Shown here one piece after another: positions 45,643 to 55,125 of a stretch of 64,000 nucleotides of DNA. The stretch lies in assembly GCF_006517395.1 (NCBI RefSeq), contig NZ_VDCY01000001.1, forward strand, positions 620,001-684,000. The letters run 5' to 3'. The notes below the pieces were generated by a model that saw only the letters and a list, made by a program, of their open reading frames with translations, was not told the origin of the DNA and did no database searches. Source of the stretch: Terrilactibacillus laevilacticus (GTDB lineage: Bacteria; Bacillota; Bacilli; Bacillales; Sporolactobacillaceae). A program made the translations under genes and the position numbers. The stretch's first letter is position 1. Every line of letters starts with the position of its first letter.

Positions 45643-46779
45643 CTAATGATTATTTTTACCAAGTACTTGATAATAGACGGATTCATACTGAGAAAGAATG
45701 TGCTCAGTTCCAAATGTCGTTCGAGCCCGTTTAAAAGCTTGGCTCGCCATTTTTTCATGTAAACCCAGATTTTGAAGCACTTCAAGGGCTCGTGAAGATG
45801 CTGCTTTTATATCTCCACATGGTACGATAAAACCTGTTTCACCATCCACAATGACTTCTGGGATGCCCCCAATGCGTGTTCCTATAGCAGGTACTGAACA
45901 AGCAGCTGCCTCTAAGAGGATTAAACCAAAACTTTCTTTTTCAGATAAAAGGAGAACAAGATCACTTATTGATAATAAGTCAGCCACATTTTCTTTTTTC
46001 CCAAGGCAAAGGACGTGCTCTTCAATTCCAAGATCTCGCACGATATCTCGCACGATAGGAAATTCAGGACCTTCACCGATAAGCAATAATTTTGATGGTA
46101 GTTGATCATGAACGTTTTTAAAGGTTTGGATAATATCTGGTACCCTTTTCACACGCCGAAAATTAGAAATATGAATAAGAACTTTTTCATTCTCCTCAAT
46201 ACCAAGCTCTTTCTTTAGGTCAGGAATGTCACGTCTGACATAAGTTTCTTCATCAACAAAATTATAGATTGGAACAATTTCTTTATTCGTATGGAGCATG
46301 TCCCTTGTTTGATGAACAAGATCTTTGGATACAGCCGTTACAGCATCGGATTTTTCGATACCAAAACGAATTATTTCACTGAGTGATGGATCATCACCAA
46401 GAACCGTTATGTCTGTCCCATGTAGTGTCGTAACAATTTTAAATGCACCACCGGCCATTTCTTTAGCTAAGAAGGCACAAACAGCGTGTGGCATGGCATA
46501 ATGAACATGCAAAATATCCAACTTTTCCCTCAAAGCCACTTCAGCCATCTTGCTTGCGAGGGTTAAATCGTATGGAGGATAACGAAATACGGCGTATTGA
46601 TTCACTTCAACCTCATGAAAAAAAACGTTTCGTAAGGGTTTGTCCAATCTAAAGGGCATGCTGGATGTAATAAAATGAATTTCATGGCCTTTTTGAGCAA
46701 GTAATTTTCCAAGCTCGGTCGCAACAACACCTGAACCGCCGATGGTAGGGTAACACGTAATACCAATCTTAAGTCCCAT
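45643..46779 (-). CDS. bshA: N-acetyl-alpha-D-glucosaminyl L-malate synthase (bacillithiol step 1)
   Basis: A 378-residue GT4 glycosyltransferase joining GlcNAc from UDP-GlcNAc to L-malate. CYPTIGGSGVVATELG at the start, DILHVHYAMPHAVCAFLAK, and ESFGLILLEAAACSVPAIGT (the GT4 donor motif) identify it. The start is taken at ATG 46779 after GGAGGT; a GTG one codon earlier is equally possible. It follows bshB1 with overlapping stop and start. Confidence 0.94.
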   Translation of the reverse strand: MGLKIGITCYPTIGGSGVVATELGKLLAQKGHEIHFITSSMPFRLDKPLRNVFFHEVEVNQYAVFRYPPYDLTLASKMAEVALREKLDILHVHYAMPHAVCAFLAKEMAGGAFKIVTTLHGTDITVLGDDPSLSEIIRFGIEKSDAVTAVSKDLVHQTRDMLHTNKEIVPIYNFVDEETYVRRDIPDLKKELGIEENEKVLIHISNFRRVKRVPDIIQTFKNVHDQLPSKLLLIGEGPEFPIVRDIVRDLGIEEHVLCLGKKENVADLLSISDLVLLLSEKESFGLILLEAAACSVPAIGTRIGGIPEVIVDGETGFIVPCGDIKAASSRALEVLQNLGLHEKMASQAFKRARTTFGTEHILSQYESVYYQVLGKNNH

Positions 46780-47489
46780 CACACATGACCTCCAACTATA
46801 TCACCTAGGGTTAAGGGTCTCTTTGTTTTAAAACCTTCGGCATATGTAACATTAATTTCTTTTCCAAATAATCGATCGCGACTTTGTACCGTTTCTATAT
46901 ATCCGTTTGTCAGCGGTGTGTCTACTCCGTTAGTCGGTTCGAATTGACTTTCATAGGCTATTAGTGCTGCCAGTTTTTTTTCGTAAACATCTGATATGTT
47001 AACGACAAAGTCTGGATGATGAAATCCATTAATAAAATAATAATAAAGTTCTTTAGGCCTGAAACTTGGCAAATTCAAATGAGCGGTATATTTTTTTATT
47101 CCTGCCGAAAAGTAGGCTTGATCAATCAAATGGCCACAATCACCATGATCTGGATGACGATCTTTATTATATGGGGCAAAGATCACTTTAGGTTGATATT
47201 CTCGAATAATATCCACAATCGCAGCACATTTTTCCTCGGTAAATTGGAGGCCACGGTCAGGAAAACCTAAATTTTCACGAACTTCAAGATTCAATGCTAT
47301 AGACGCCCTTTTGGCTTCCTTTTGTCTTAATTCAACATTGCCATTAGACGATAAATCAGCTTTTGTTAGATCGCAGATGCCAACTTTGTAACCTTTTTGA
47401 GCATGTAAAGCCAGTGTTCCACCCATCCCGATTTCAACATCATCTGGATGGGCACCAAATGCTAAAATATCAAGTTGTCGTTCACTCAT
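46779..47489 (-). CDS. bshB1: Bacillithiol deacetylase BshB1
   Basis: A 236-residue zinc-dependent LmbE/PIG-L deacetylase removing the acetyl group of GlcNAc-malate, the second bacillithiol step. [17 protein letters not shown] gives the HPDD zinc motif and [15 protein letters not shown] the third ligand. Overlaps mgsA by 4 bases and touches bshA, in the usual mgsA-bshB1-bshA order. Confidence 0.94.
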   Translation of the reverse strand: MSERQLDILAFGAHPDDVEIGMGGTLALHAQKGYKVGICDLTKADLSSNGNVELRQKEAKRASIALNLEVRENLGFPDRGLQFTEEKCAAIVDIIREYQPKVIFAPYNKDRHPDHGDCGHLIDQAYFSAGIKKYTAHLNLPSFRPKELYYYFINGFHHPDFVVNISDVYEKKLAALIAYESQFEPTNGVDTPLTNGYIETVQSRDRLFGKEINVTYAEGFKTKRPLTLGDIVGGHV

Positions 47490-47911
47490 TCTTTACTATT
47501 TCCTTCTTCCTTATCATGTATTATCTCGCGCCAATGTAGGTCGTTTCGACTTAAAGCATGCATGACCAGTTCGGCTGAAGCCATGTTTGAAGCAAGAGGG
47601 ATTTGATAAACATCACTTAAACGCATTAAAGCACTGACATCAGGCTCATGTGGTTGGGCAGTTAATGGATCGCGAAAGAACAGAATAATATCCATATTAT
47701 TTGTTGCCACCATGGCGCCTATTTGTTGATCTCCTCCAAGTGGACCGGACTGAAAACGATGGATTTTAAGTGAGGTAGCTTCCATGATGCGTAGGCCAGT
47801 GGTTCCTGTCGCAAACAGTTCATGCTTCGATAATATCGGTTCATAGGCTGTTGCAAATCGTACCATATCGTCTTTCTTTTTATCATGAGCGATGAGTGCT
47901 ATTTTCATCAT
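47486..47911 (-). CDS. mgsA: Methylglyoxal synthase
   Basis: 141 residues. Converts dihydroxyacetone phosphate to methylglyoxal and phosphate, a bypass of lower glycolysis. Motifs are [33 protein letters not shown] and [14 protein letters not shown] with the catalytic Asp. The start is ATG 47911 after GAGGGGGAAAG; it sits ten bases after dapB. Confidence 0.95.
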   Translation of the reverse strand: MMKIALIAHDKKKDDMVRFATAYEPILSKHELFATGTTGLRIMEATSLKIHRFQSGPLGGDQQIGAMVATNNMDIILFFRDPLTAQPHEPDVSALMRLSDVYQIPLASNMASAELVMHALSRNDLHWREIIHDKEEGNSKE

Positions 47912-47921
47912 TCTTTCCCCC

Positions 47922-48728
47922 TCAATCAAGAATATTTTCAAGACCATATACGAGCGTGTTTAGAGACATAACTGTTCTGACACTATAAGCAACACCAGTC
48001 ATGAAGGATTGACGATTCATGGAGTCATGACGCAAGGTTAGTAACTCTCCATCTCCTCCAAGTAGAACTTCTTGGTGAGCAATAAGACCTGGCAAGCGAA
48101 CACTATGAATTCTCAAGCCATCGAACTCTGCTCCTCTAGCACCAGGCAATAATTCTTTCTCCTCGGGATGTCCTTGAGCTTTTTGTTCTCGATTTTTTTG
48201 AATAAGTTCAGCTGTTTTCACGGCTGTTCCTGATGGTGCATCTTTTTTCTGATCATGATGCATTTCAATAATCTCAACGTCAGGAAAATATTTGGCTGCC
48301 ATACTGCTAAACTTCATTAAGAGAACGGCACCGATCGCAAAATTAGGAGCAATAATCCCGCCTAACTGTTTTTCATCCATTTGTTTTTTAAATCTTTCAA
48401 CCTCTTCACTTGTAAAACCTGACGTACCAATAACTGTTTTGATTCCATAATCGATGGCTGTCTGCAAATGTTTCTTACCAATCTCAGGATGTGTGAAATC
48501 AATTAAGACATCTGGTTTAACATCACTAAAACAATGTTCAATATCAGTATATACCCTAGCATCCATGGATGAGAGATTTAAGAGATCACCAATTTTTTCT
48601 CCCTCATATTTATGATCAACAACCCCTACCAATTCAAAATCGGGAGTTCTAGAAATCATTTTGACTGTTTCCGATCCCATTCGACCACGTGCACCAGCAA
48701 CGATTAATTTTATTTTTTCTTGACTCAT
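47922..48728 (-). CDS. dapB: 4-hydroxy-tetrahydrodipicolinate reductase
   Basis: 268 residues. NAD(P)H-dependent step of lysine and diaminopimelate synthesis, also feeding dipicolinate for spores. [15 protein letters not shown] is the nucleotide-binding loop, and [15 protein letters not shown] holds the catalytic His and Lys. ATG 48728 follows AGGAGG and overlaps the ypjD stop by 4 bases; the longer upstream ORF is not needed. Confidence 0.95.
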   Translation of the reverse strand: MSQEKIKLIVAGARGRMGSETVKMISRTPDFELVGVVDHKYEGEKIGDLLNLSSMDARVYTDIEHCFSDVKPDVLIDFTHPEIGKKHLQTAIDYGIKTVIGTSGFTSEEVERFKKQMDEKQLGGIIAPNFAIGAVLLMKFSSMAAKYFPDVEIIEMHHDQKKDAPSGTAVKTAELIQKNREQKAQGHPEEKELLPGARGAEFDGLRIHSVRLPGLIAHQEVLLGGDGELLTLRHDSMNRQSFMTGVAYSVRTVMSLNTLVYGLENILD

Positions 48729-49069
48729 GATTTTTCCTCCTGTGCGTCTATTCTTGTCCAACGATTCTTATCTCGTGTATTAAATTTATTCATCACCATC
48801 TTGAACGATTTTTCCATATCTATATCTAAAGAATTGGCAAGACACGTTAAAACAAATAACAAATCTCCAAGTTCTTCGTCTATAGCCTTCTCGCCTTCAG
48901 AGGCTTTCTTTTTCTTTTCACCATAATAATGGTTGATCTCCCGTGCAAGTTCGCCAAGCTCTTCTGTCAAACGAGCCGTCATGGCAAGTGGTGAAAAATA
49001 ACCTTCTTTAAACTGACTTATGTATTCATCTACTTCTTTCTGCATACCTTTTATACTTAACTGATTCAA
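48725..49069 (-). CDS. ypjD: MazG-like nucleotide pyrophosphohydrolase YpjD
   Basis: A 114-residue all-alpha NTP pyrophosphatase-like protein. [23 protein letters not shown] and the [17 protein letters not shown]-like ExxE/ExxD metal pattern are clear. It matches B. subtilis YpjD (about 111 residues), first gene of the same operon. I choose TTG 49067-49069 because GGGAGG lies eight bases upstream. Confidence 0.88.
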   Translation of the reverse strand: MNQLSIKGMQKEVDEYISQFKEGYFSPLAMTARLTEELGELAREINHYYGEKKKKASEGEKAIDEELGDLLFVLTCLANSLDIDMEKSFKMVMNKFNTRDKNRWTRIDAQEEKS

Positions 49070-49143
49070 ATCTCTAGCCTCCCAAAACATCCACTACATG
49101 TAATATTAAGCAAAAAAGGATGTATTGACAAATCTTTTGTCGA

Positions 49144-49172
49144 TTGAACGTTCAGTTTCTTTTATATATAAT
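49144..49172 (+). promoter_or_regulatory. Sigma-A promoter of the YitT-family gene
   Basis: TTGAAC (49144-49149), a 17-base spacer and TATAAT (49167-49172) precede the ATG at 49247 by 74 bases. Confidence 0.6.
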
Positions 49173-49246
49173 TAAGTTCATGCCATTAATTAGTAAAAGA
49201 AGGTATAAAACGTCATTAAATTAGCCAATACAAAGGGATTGAAATT

Positions 49247-50116
49247 ATGAATGTATCGATTAAATTAAAAAATACCTTATTCATTATCGTTGGTTCTGCT
49301 TTTTTCGCTTTTGGACTTGTTAACTTTAACATTAAGAACAAACTGGCGGAAGGCGGAATTACAGGAATAACACTCATTTTATATAACTTATTTCATATTG
49401 ATCCAGCAATAAGCAATATCGTCATAAATATCCCCTTGTTCTTCATAGGTTGGAGGTATTTAGGTAAAAATGGTTTTATTTATACTTTAATTGGAACAGT
49501 CGGCCTATCCTTTTTCCTATATGTCTTCCAGCATTTTTTAACTTTTAATATCTCATTAACCGGTGATATGACACTAGCTGCATTATTTGCAGGCGTCCTT
49601 ATTGGATTAGGACTCGGAATTATTTTTAAATATGGCGGAACAACAGGTGGCTCTGATATTGTCGCTCGTATTCTTTTCAAATATGTCGGTTGGAATATTG
49701 GAAAAACCATGTTTATTATTGATGCTTTAGTTATTACAGCCTCACTTATTTATTTGAATTTTGTTCAAGCCATGTATACACTAGTTGCTGTTTTTGTTGC
49801 TGCGCGAGTCATTGATTTTATTCAAAAAGGGGCCTATGCAGCAAAGGCGGCTATGATTATATCACAAAAAAATGAAGCTATATCTAATATTATCATAAAA
49901 AATCTTGACCGTAGTGTCACCATACTCAATGGAAAGGGCGGTTATACGGGTCAACAAATGGGAGTCCTCTATTGTGTTGTCAGTCAAAGTGAGATTTTTA
50001 GATTAAAAAATCTTGTTAACCAAATTGACCCCCATGCTTTTGTATCTATTCATGATGTATATGAAGTTTTCGGTGAAGGATTTACACTAGATTCAGATAA
50101 GAAACCAATAAATTAA
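49247..50116 (+). CDS. YitT/YpjC-family membrane protein with DUF2179 domain
   Basis: 289 residues: five or six membrane helices (about 10-180) with the family motifs NKLAEGGITGITLIL, GLGLGIIFKYGGTTGGSDIVARI and YTLVAVFVAARVIDFIQKG. A soluble DUF2179 domain follows (about 205-280, NLDRSVTILNGKGGYTGQQ). In B. subtilis ypjC precedes ypjD in the same direction; here the neighbour is divergent, so the name ypjC is not used. A transport role is suspected for the family, without proof. Confidence 0.8.
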   Translation: MNVSIKLKNTLFIIVGSAFFAFGLVNFNIKNKLAEGGITGITLILYNLFHIDPAISNIVINIPLFFIGWRYLGKNGFIYTLIGTVGLSFFLYVFQHFLTFNISLTGDMTLAALFAGVLIGLGLGIIFKYGGTTGGSDIVARILFKYVGWNIGKTMFIIDALVITASLIYLNFVQAMYTLVAVFVAARVIDFIQKGAYAAKAAMIISQKNEAISNIIIKNLDRSVTILNGKGGYTGQQMGVLYCVVSQSEIFRLKNLVNQIDPHAFVSIHDVYEVFGEGFTLDSDKKPIN

Positions 50117-50150
50117 GAACCTCTTGATGGAATCATATCATGAGGTTCTT
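50115..50150 (+). terminator. Terminator of the YitT-family gene
   Basis: AAGAACCTC with inner TGAT pairs with ATCA and GAGGTTCTT, followed by TTTTTG. The stem starts on the stop codon. Confidence 0.85.
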
Positions 50151-50356
50151 TTTTGTTCTTTAATCATATAAGAGACAAAAATTGAGCTGTTTTTAAAACC
50201 AACTAGTCTAACATCCTCCTATTGGTCATATACTCACTGTAAATTGAATTCTAGTTAAAACGATCCGTCCTTTTAATTAGATTCTATGCTTATAGTGTCT
50301 TATTCCAAATAAAAGTCCTCAATGTTTAAAATAAATTTACAGTTGGAGGGATAGAA

Positions 50357-51382
50357 ATGTCAGAAATGAAGGCTGGACTCTACAAGTCGCCAAAACATGT
50401 TGAAATGGGTCAATTACCGATTCCAACCATCAAAAAAGATGAGGTCCTAGTCAAAGTCTCCTTTGCCGGTATATGCGGTACAGACATGATGATTTACTTT
50501 GGGAGACATCCTAGAGCAAAAGCACCTCTTGCCATGGGACATGAATTCAGCGGTATTATTGAAAAAGTTCATCCTCTCTCAGTAGATGAATTTTCAGTTG
50601 GCGATCGCGTCGTTATTGAACCAACCTTAAGTTGTGGTTCGTGTGATGCATGTCGTTCCGGTCAATTTCATGTATGCAACTTACTACAATTAATCGGCAT
50701 TGATCATCACGGTGGATTTGCTGAATATGTTTCGGTTCCTACACATCGATTACATAAAATCCCTTCGAATGTAACTGAAGAACATGCAGCAGTTGTCGAA
50801 CCAGTGGCTGTCGCTATACATACTGTCAAACGATCTTCCCTTCAATTAGGCGATACGGTCCTAATATTAGGTGCTGGTCCAATTGGTTTACTCATTGGTC
50901 TAGCGGCACAAAATGCTGGTGCTGGAGAGATCATCATCTCGGATGTTAGTCCTTTTCGCTTAGAAAAAGCCAAGGAATTAGGATTCCATGTTGTTGATAG
51001 TCAAACTGACGATGTTGTTCAAGTGGCTCTTTCTCTTACAAATGGAAAAGGAGCAGATGTTGTCTTTGAGGTTGCAGGACATCAAGCAACGATTGACCAA
51101 ATGTTACCTGCCATTAAGTTTCAAGGTAAGGCAACTGTTGTAAGCGTATTCAAAAATAAGCCGCAAGTTGATCTTGCTGCGATGCACTTTCGTGAATTGT
51201 CATTAACTACGACTCGATGCTACACACATGATGATTTTAGAACTGCACTAAGACTGATGGAGGATGGTCGAATCGATGTCGCCCCTATTATCTCTCACAT
51301 TTTACCTATCGAAGAGATTAAAAAAGGATTTGAATTAATGGAATACCCTGATGAATCTCTAAAAATACTATTTCATCCTTAA
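50357..51382 (+). CDS. Zinc-dependent MDR dehydrogenase (L-idonate/sorbitol dehydrogenase-like)
   Basis: 341 residues. The catalytic zinc site is in FAGICGTDMMIYFGRH and GHEFSG, and the structural zinc loop is CGSCDACRSGQFHVC. The Rossmann motif is LILGAGPIGLLIG. With the next two genes it copies the E. coli idnD-idnO-idnT logic (oxidise idonate to 5-ketogluconate, reduce to gluconate, import by GntP), so idonate or a related sugar acid is the likely substrate. The start is ATG after TTGGAGGG. No regulator or gluconate kinase is in the window. Confidence 0.83.
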   Translation: MSEMKAGLYKSPKHVEMGQLPIPTIKKDEVLVKVSFAGICGTDMMIYFGRHPRAKAPLAMGHEFSGIIEKVHPLSVDEFSVGDRVVIEPTLSCGSCDACRSGQFHVCNLLQLIGIDHHGGFAEYVSVPTHRLHKIPSNVTEEHAAVVEPVAVAIHTVKRSSLQLGDTVLILGAGPIGLLIGLAAQNAGAGEIIISDVSPFRLEKAKELGFHVVDSQTDDVVQVALSLTNGKGADVVFEVAGHQATIDQMLPAIKFQGKATVVSVFKNKPQVDLAAMHFRELSLTTTRCYTHDDFRTALRLMEDGRIDVAPIISHILPIEEIKKGFELMEYPDESLKILFHP

Positions 51383-51420
51383 TAATATATAAAACTTTTT
51401 AAAAAATGAGGTGAGAGATT

Positions 51421-52173
51421 ATGAATCTATTTTCATTAAATGGAAAAGTTGCCTGTATTTCTGGTGCGACACGCGGTATTGGTAAAGTGATGGCACTTGC
51501 TTTAGCAGAAGCTGGAGCTGACATTGCTCTTCTACAACGATCCGAAAATCAAGAAGTCAAAGAAGCTATTGAAACAATTGGGAAGACTTGTAAAATTATC
51601 TCATGCGATATGTCAAACCCAAACGATGTTAAAGCAGCCATTCCTAAAGTCCTAAACGAATTTGGAACCATTGATATTCTTGTGAATAATGCAGGAATTC
51701 AAAGACGTTCGCCTTCTACCACTTTCTCAGAAAAAGATTTTGATGACGTCTTACAAGTTAATCTAAAAGCTGTTTGGCTTTTATGCCAGCAAGCTGGAAA
51801 ACACATGGTTGCGAAAGGTCATGGGAAAATCATTAATACGGCGTCTCTTCTTTCATTCCAGGGGGGGTGTACTGTCCCTGCTTACGCTGCTGCAAAAGGA
51901 GGTGTTGCCCAGATTACAAAAGCGCTTGCCAATGAGTGGGCAGAGCATAATGTGAATGTGAATGCCATCGTTCCAGGTTACATTGCAACTGATATGAATA
52001 CAGCCCTTATTCAGGATCCCATTCGGAGTAAGCAAATTTTGGACCGTATTCCAGCTGGACGTTGGGGTACACCGGAAGATTTTAAAGGCACCATTATTTT
52101 TCTTGCCTCTAATGCATCCAATTATATCCATGGTCATTTACTTGTTGTCGATGGTGGATGGTTAGGCAGATAG
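51421..52173 (+). CDS. SDR dehydrogenase (gluconate 5-dehydrogenase/IdnO or KduD-like)
   Basis: A 250-residue classical short-chain dehydrogenase. ISGATRGIGKVMA is the NAD(P) loop, VNNAGIQRRSP the NNAG motif, NTASLLSFQGGCTVPAYAAAK the Ser-Tyr-Lys catalytic set, and VDGGWLGR the C-terminal substrate end. It starts 38 bases after the MDR gene, with GAGGTGAGAG upstream. The pairing with an MDR dehydrogenase and a GntP permease favours 5-ketogluconate reduction; 2-dehydro-3-deoxygluconate chemistry is the alternative. Confidence 0.82.
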   Translation: MNLFSLNGKVACISGATRGIGKVMALALAEAGADIALLQRSENQEVKEAIETIGKTCKIISCDMSNPNDVKAAIPKVLNEFGTIDILVNNAGIQRRSPSTTFSEKDFDDVLQVNLKAVWLLCQQAGKHMVAKGHGKIINTASLLSFQGGCTVPAYAAAKGGVAQITKALANEWAEHNVNVNAIVPGYIATDMNTALIQDPIRSKQILDRIPAGRWGTPEDFKGTIIFLASNASNYIHGHLLVVDGGWLGR

Positions 52174-52188
52174 GTCAACTCTTTTTGA

Positions 52189-52393
52189 TCCCGCCTTAAC
52201 GGCGAATATTGATCCCCACTTCAAGGTTCTGAGCATTCAAAGAAAATAGGTTGGCACAACTGCCCGTAAAGGCCCGATTGGTTCTGGCTCACCATTAGTG
52301 GAGGATGAAGCAGGCTAAAAACCAGGCGTCCTATCGCAACGACTGCACTAGCACATCCTGTGCATCGAAAAACCCCCGCTGATGGAAGTTTCA
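52189..52393 (+). repeat. Dispersed structured repeat R1, copy C, inside the sugar-acid operon
   Basis: About 205 bp aligned with copies A and B. It fills nearly the whole gap between the SDR and gntP genes and ends 23 bases before the gntP ATG. The outer stem pairs CCATTAGTGGAGG with CCCCCGCTGATGG (one mismatch, G-U allowed) and GCACATCCTGTGC keeps its hairpin. It may affect readthrough or mRNA stability between the two genes. Confidence 0.85.
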
Positions 52394-52416
52394 TAATAAT
52401 GAAGGAGGAATTAGTG

Positions 52417-53751
52417 ATGCCCATATTTATTGTTGCTTTAGGTGTATTATTATTACTTTTCTTGATTGTCAAATTAAAGGTTAATACGTTTATTTCGTTA
52501 GTTGTTGTTGCTATTTTAGTTGCCCTTGGTCTTGGTATGGATATCACTAAAATTATCACATCTGTCGAAACAGGGATAGGCAGTCAATTAGGTCACCTCG
52601 CTCTTGTGTTTGGTTTTGGCGCAATGCTTGGGAAATTAGTCGCTGATGCTGGTGGTGCTTATCGAATCGCCATTACATTAATCAATCGCTTTGGTCGTAA
52701 AAAAATTCAAGTGGCTGTTGTTGTTGCTTCTTTCATTATCGGTATTGCTCTCTTCTTTGAGGTAGGTCTTGTCCTTTTAATTCCAATTATTTTTGCCATA
52801 GCCACTGAACTTGGTATTTCTATTTTATATTTGGGAATTCCAATGGTTGCTGCCTTATCGGTGACACACGGTTTCCTACCACCTCACCCAGCACCAACAG
52901 CGATAACAGCCGCCTATGGCGCAAATATGGGGCAAGTCCTTTTGTTTGGACTTATTATCTCTATTCCAACAGCCATTGTTGCAGGGCCTCTATTTAGTAA
53001 AATTGCCATTAAGGTGATACCTAGCGCATTTGAACGTAAAGGTAATATCAAAGCCTTAGGAAAACAAAAAGAATTTAAACTTGAGGATACACCTGGATTT
53101 TTCATAAGTACGATAACATCCCTATTTCCAGTTATTTTAATGGCGTTAGCAACGATTTTTTCTTTAGCCGTTAAAAGTGATACACCGATTAAGTCATTCA
53201 TTGAATTTATTGGTGCTCCAGGAACGGCCATGCTTATTTCGCTCATCATTGCCATCTATACGATGGGAATTGCACGTAAAATCCCTATGAAATCGATCAT
53301 GAGTTCCGTTGAAACGTCGATTAGCCAAATTGCTATGATGCTCCTTATCATTGGCGGTGGTGGTGCCTTCAAACAAGTCTTAATCGATGGTGGTGTAGGC
53401 GATTATGTTGCAAAAATGTTTACTGGAACAAATCTATCGCCTCTATTACTAGCTTGGATCATTGCTGCTATATTACGTCTTTGCCTTGGATCAGCTACTG
53501 TTGCTGCATTAACAACGGCTGGCCTCGTAACACCACTTATGGTATCCGGTGCAGTAAACCCTGCACTAATGGTTCTTGCAACTGGTGCGGGAAGTTTAAT
53601 AGCTTCTCATGTAAACGACGCTGGTTTCTGGATGTTTAAAGAATACTTCAATTTAAGTTTAAAAGAAACGTTTGGAACATGGACATTATTAGAAACCATT
53701 ATTTCTATTATGGGCTTAATTTGTGTCCTCATCCTTAGCGCGTTTATTTAA
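52417..53751 (+). CDS. GntP-family gluconate/idonate:H+ symporter
   Basis: A 444-residue permease with about 12-14 membrane helices. HGFLPPHPAPTAITAAYGANMG and NDAGFWMFKEYFNLSLKETF are GntP family signatures; GSATVAALTTAGLV is the equivalent in the second half. The start is ATG 52417 after AAGGAGGA; the longer ORF runs into the R1 repeat. It is the last gene of the sugar-acid operon. A duplicated fragment of its 3' end occurs at 61389-61490. Confidence 0.88.
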   Translation: MPIFIVALGVLLLLFLIVKLKVNTFISLVVVAILVALGLGMDITKIITSVETGIGSQLGHLALVFGFGAMLGKLVADAGGAYRIAITLINRFGRKKIQVAVVVASFIIGIALFFEVGLVLLIPIIFAIATELGISILYLGIPMVAALSVTHGFLPPHPAPTAITAAYGANMGQVLLFGLIISIPTAIVAGPLFSKIAIKVIPSAFERKGNIKALGKQKEFKLEDTPGFFISTITSLFPVILMALATIFSLAVKSDTPIKSFIEFIGAPGTAMLISLIIAIYTMGIARKIPMKSIMSSVETSISQIAMMLLIIGGGGAFKQVLIDGGVGDYVAKMFTGTNLSPLLLAWIIAAILRLCLGSATVAALTTAGLVTPLMVSGAVNPALMVLATGAGSLIASHVNDAGFWMFKEYFNLSLKETFGTWTLLETIISIMGLICVLILSAFI

Positions 53752-53873
53752 AGCGCTTTCAATCAATTTTTTATCTTATTATCAACCAAAAATTAAACCA
53801 TCGAGTGTTATAAATAAATATAAAAGAAAGCCTATTATTGCACAACAATGGAACCATTAACTCTGATCCATCT
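53661..53873 (+). repeat. Left direct repeat flanking the GC-rich island
   Basis: Contains the real gntP 3' end followed by a broken DUF445 3' end. It aligns, with scattered substitutions and length differences, to 61389-61643, which has a broken gntP end followed by the intact DUF445 end. Both copies have the same orientation. Example matches are TATGGGCTTAATTTGT and TAAATAAATATAAAAGAAAG. Confidence 0.8.
53790..53871 (-). pseudogene. 3' fragment of a DUF445 gene
   Basis: On the minus strand it encodes IRVNGSIV, as in the C-terminus of the intact DUF445 protein at 61550-62857, then shifts frame after a one-base loss (GTTGTGCAATAATAGG against GTTGGAGCAATTATTGG) and runs into stops. Only the last 25-30 codons remain. 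Confidence 0.75.
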
Positions 53874-53950
53874 TGTCTTTTATTGTCTTCTTCTTTCTTT
53901 CTCGTTTCACACGTGAAGGGCTCTGCTAAATTACAAATGCCTTAAAAATG

Positions 53951-53992
53951 AATGAGTGGAGAGAAAGGTGATCACTTTTCTCTCCACTCATT
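53951..53992. terminator. Long near-perfect palindrome, likely island operon terminator
   Basis: AATGAGTGGAGAGAAA pairs with TTTCTCTCCACTCATT around GTGATCAC. It lies 61 bases after the last island gene on the minus strand, with short T-rich stretches on both sides, so it may serve gntP and the island operon alike. The remaining 53752-53950 has only repeat-derived sequence. Confidence 0.65.
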
Positions 53993-54053
53993 TTGCCTAA
54001 CCATCAATTCGAGCCAAAACAGCTTTTCTTATCAAAAATATATTTCATATGTG

Positions 54054-55094
54054 TTACCTTTTCTCACTGCCTGTAACCCGCTGGTATGCCTCGACCGTTA
54101 GCATTTCCGAGACCCATTGACCATGAGCATCATCCGTGTCAAACGGGATACTGCAATCGCCACTGAGGAGAATGCCTTGGTGCCCGTTTTCTTCGAGCAG
54201 ACGCTGCGTTTCAGCCTGAATCTCTTCTTTTGAACCTTTGTAAAAGACACCGTTCTCCGTATTCTCAAAACCACCCATCACCGCACGACCGCCAAAGAGT
54301 TCCTTTCCTTCTTTCAAAGAAACTTCTTCCACGTAAGTGGCCCAGTGAAAGGCTTTTACCGGATAATCTTTATAATCGCCCAGCTGGTTCCGTTTGCCGT
54401 TAAAGCCGCAGATATGGATGATATTGTAATCACGAATGTCTTGAACCGCCCGCAACAATTTAACCTCGCTTGGCTGAACATATTGCTGCCACTGCTTCGT
54501 ACTAATGAGCGAATCCTGAGGCTGCTGAACGCACAGATAGATGCCGTCAATCCCCGATTCTTTAATCAATTTAGTGCCCAAAACAATCAGATCATCGCTA
54601 AGCACGTCAAAGGCATCGGCAATTGCCTCAGGCTCCTTTTTTAAAAAGCGGTAAATTTTTTCGGAATCCTTTTCAAGAATTTCAAAACGCAGACGCAACT
54701 GATACCACGGAGAAAAAATATTGTAAAAACTACCAATTTCACCCTCGTAATGGTCAACAATTGCCTTAATTGCGGCTACCTGCCGAGTGATCCATGGATC
54801 ATCCGGATCAATGGGCTGAATCTTTTTCAGATCCTCCGGTGTCTCAAACTCATTATCAATCACACTGGGATGCAAGAAGAATCCATCACTCATAATCTTC
54901 GTAAAATCAGGGTGGTAACGATCATAAAAATTCTGCTGGCGATTAACCACCTCATCGATCACTGCTAAGTCACGGTATCCAAGAACTTGTTTTTGCTCAT
55001 TTGATAGATAGTGATGCCAAAAACCGGCTAACACTCGGTCTGTCGGCTTGTTATCCAACGTATCTAGTAGAATTTGATGTTTATTTTCTGCCAC
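54054..55094 (-). CDS. UroD-superfamily methyltransferase (MtaA/CmuA-like)
   Basis: 346 residues with the TIM-barrel of the uroporphyrinogen decarboxylase superfamily but in the methyltransferase branch. H227-x-C229 (IIHICGFNG) and C314 (SGDCSIP) form the His-X-Cys...Cys zinc site that binds a thiol in MtaA, MtbA and CmuA. Residues used by true uroporphyrinogen decarboxylase are not apparent and no haem genes are near. I choose GTG 55094 after AGGTGGTGA; GTG codons at 55103-55106 are too close to that site. Last gene of the island operon. The methyl donor and acceptor are unknown; no corrinoid protein gene is present. Confidence 0.72.
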   Translation of the reverse strand: MAENKHQILLDTLDNKPTDRVLAGFWHHYLSNEQKQVLGYRDLAVIDEVVNRQQNFYDRYHPDFTKIMSDGFFLHPSVIDNEFETPEDLKKIQPIDPDDPWITRQVAAIKAIVDHYEGEIGSFYNIFSPWYQLRLRFEILEKDSEKIYRFLKKEPEAIADAFDVLSDDLIVLGTKLIKESGIDGIYLCVQQPQDSLISTKQWQQYVQPSEVKLLRAVQDIRDYNIIHICGFNGKRNQLGDYKDYPVKAFHWATYVEEVSLKEGKELFGGRAVMGGFENTENGVFYKGSKEEIQAETQRLLEENGHQGILLSGDCSIPFDTDDAHGQWVSEMLTVEAYQRVTGSEKR

Positions 55095-55125
55095 AACAGT
55101 CACCACCTGGATTTATTTATTGCCT

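Noticed and set aside
53747-53762. CcpA cre-like site (TAAAGCGCTTTCAA)
   Set aside because: One mismatch to the consensus, but it overlaps the gntP stop codon, downstream of the operon and away from any promoter. Probably chance.
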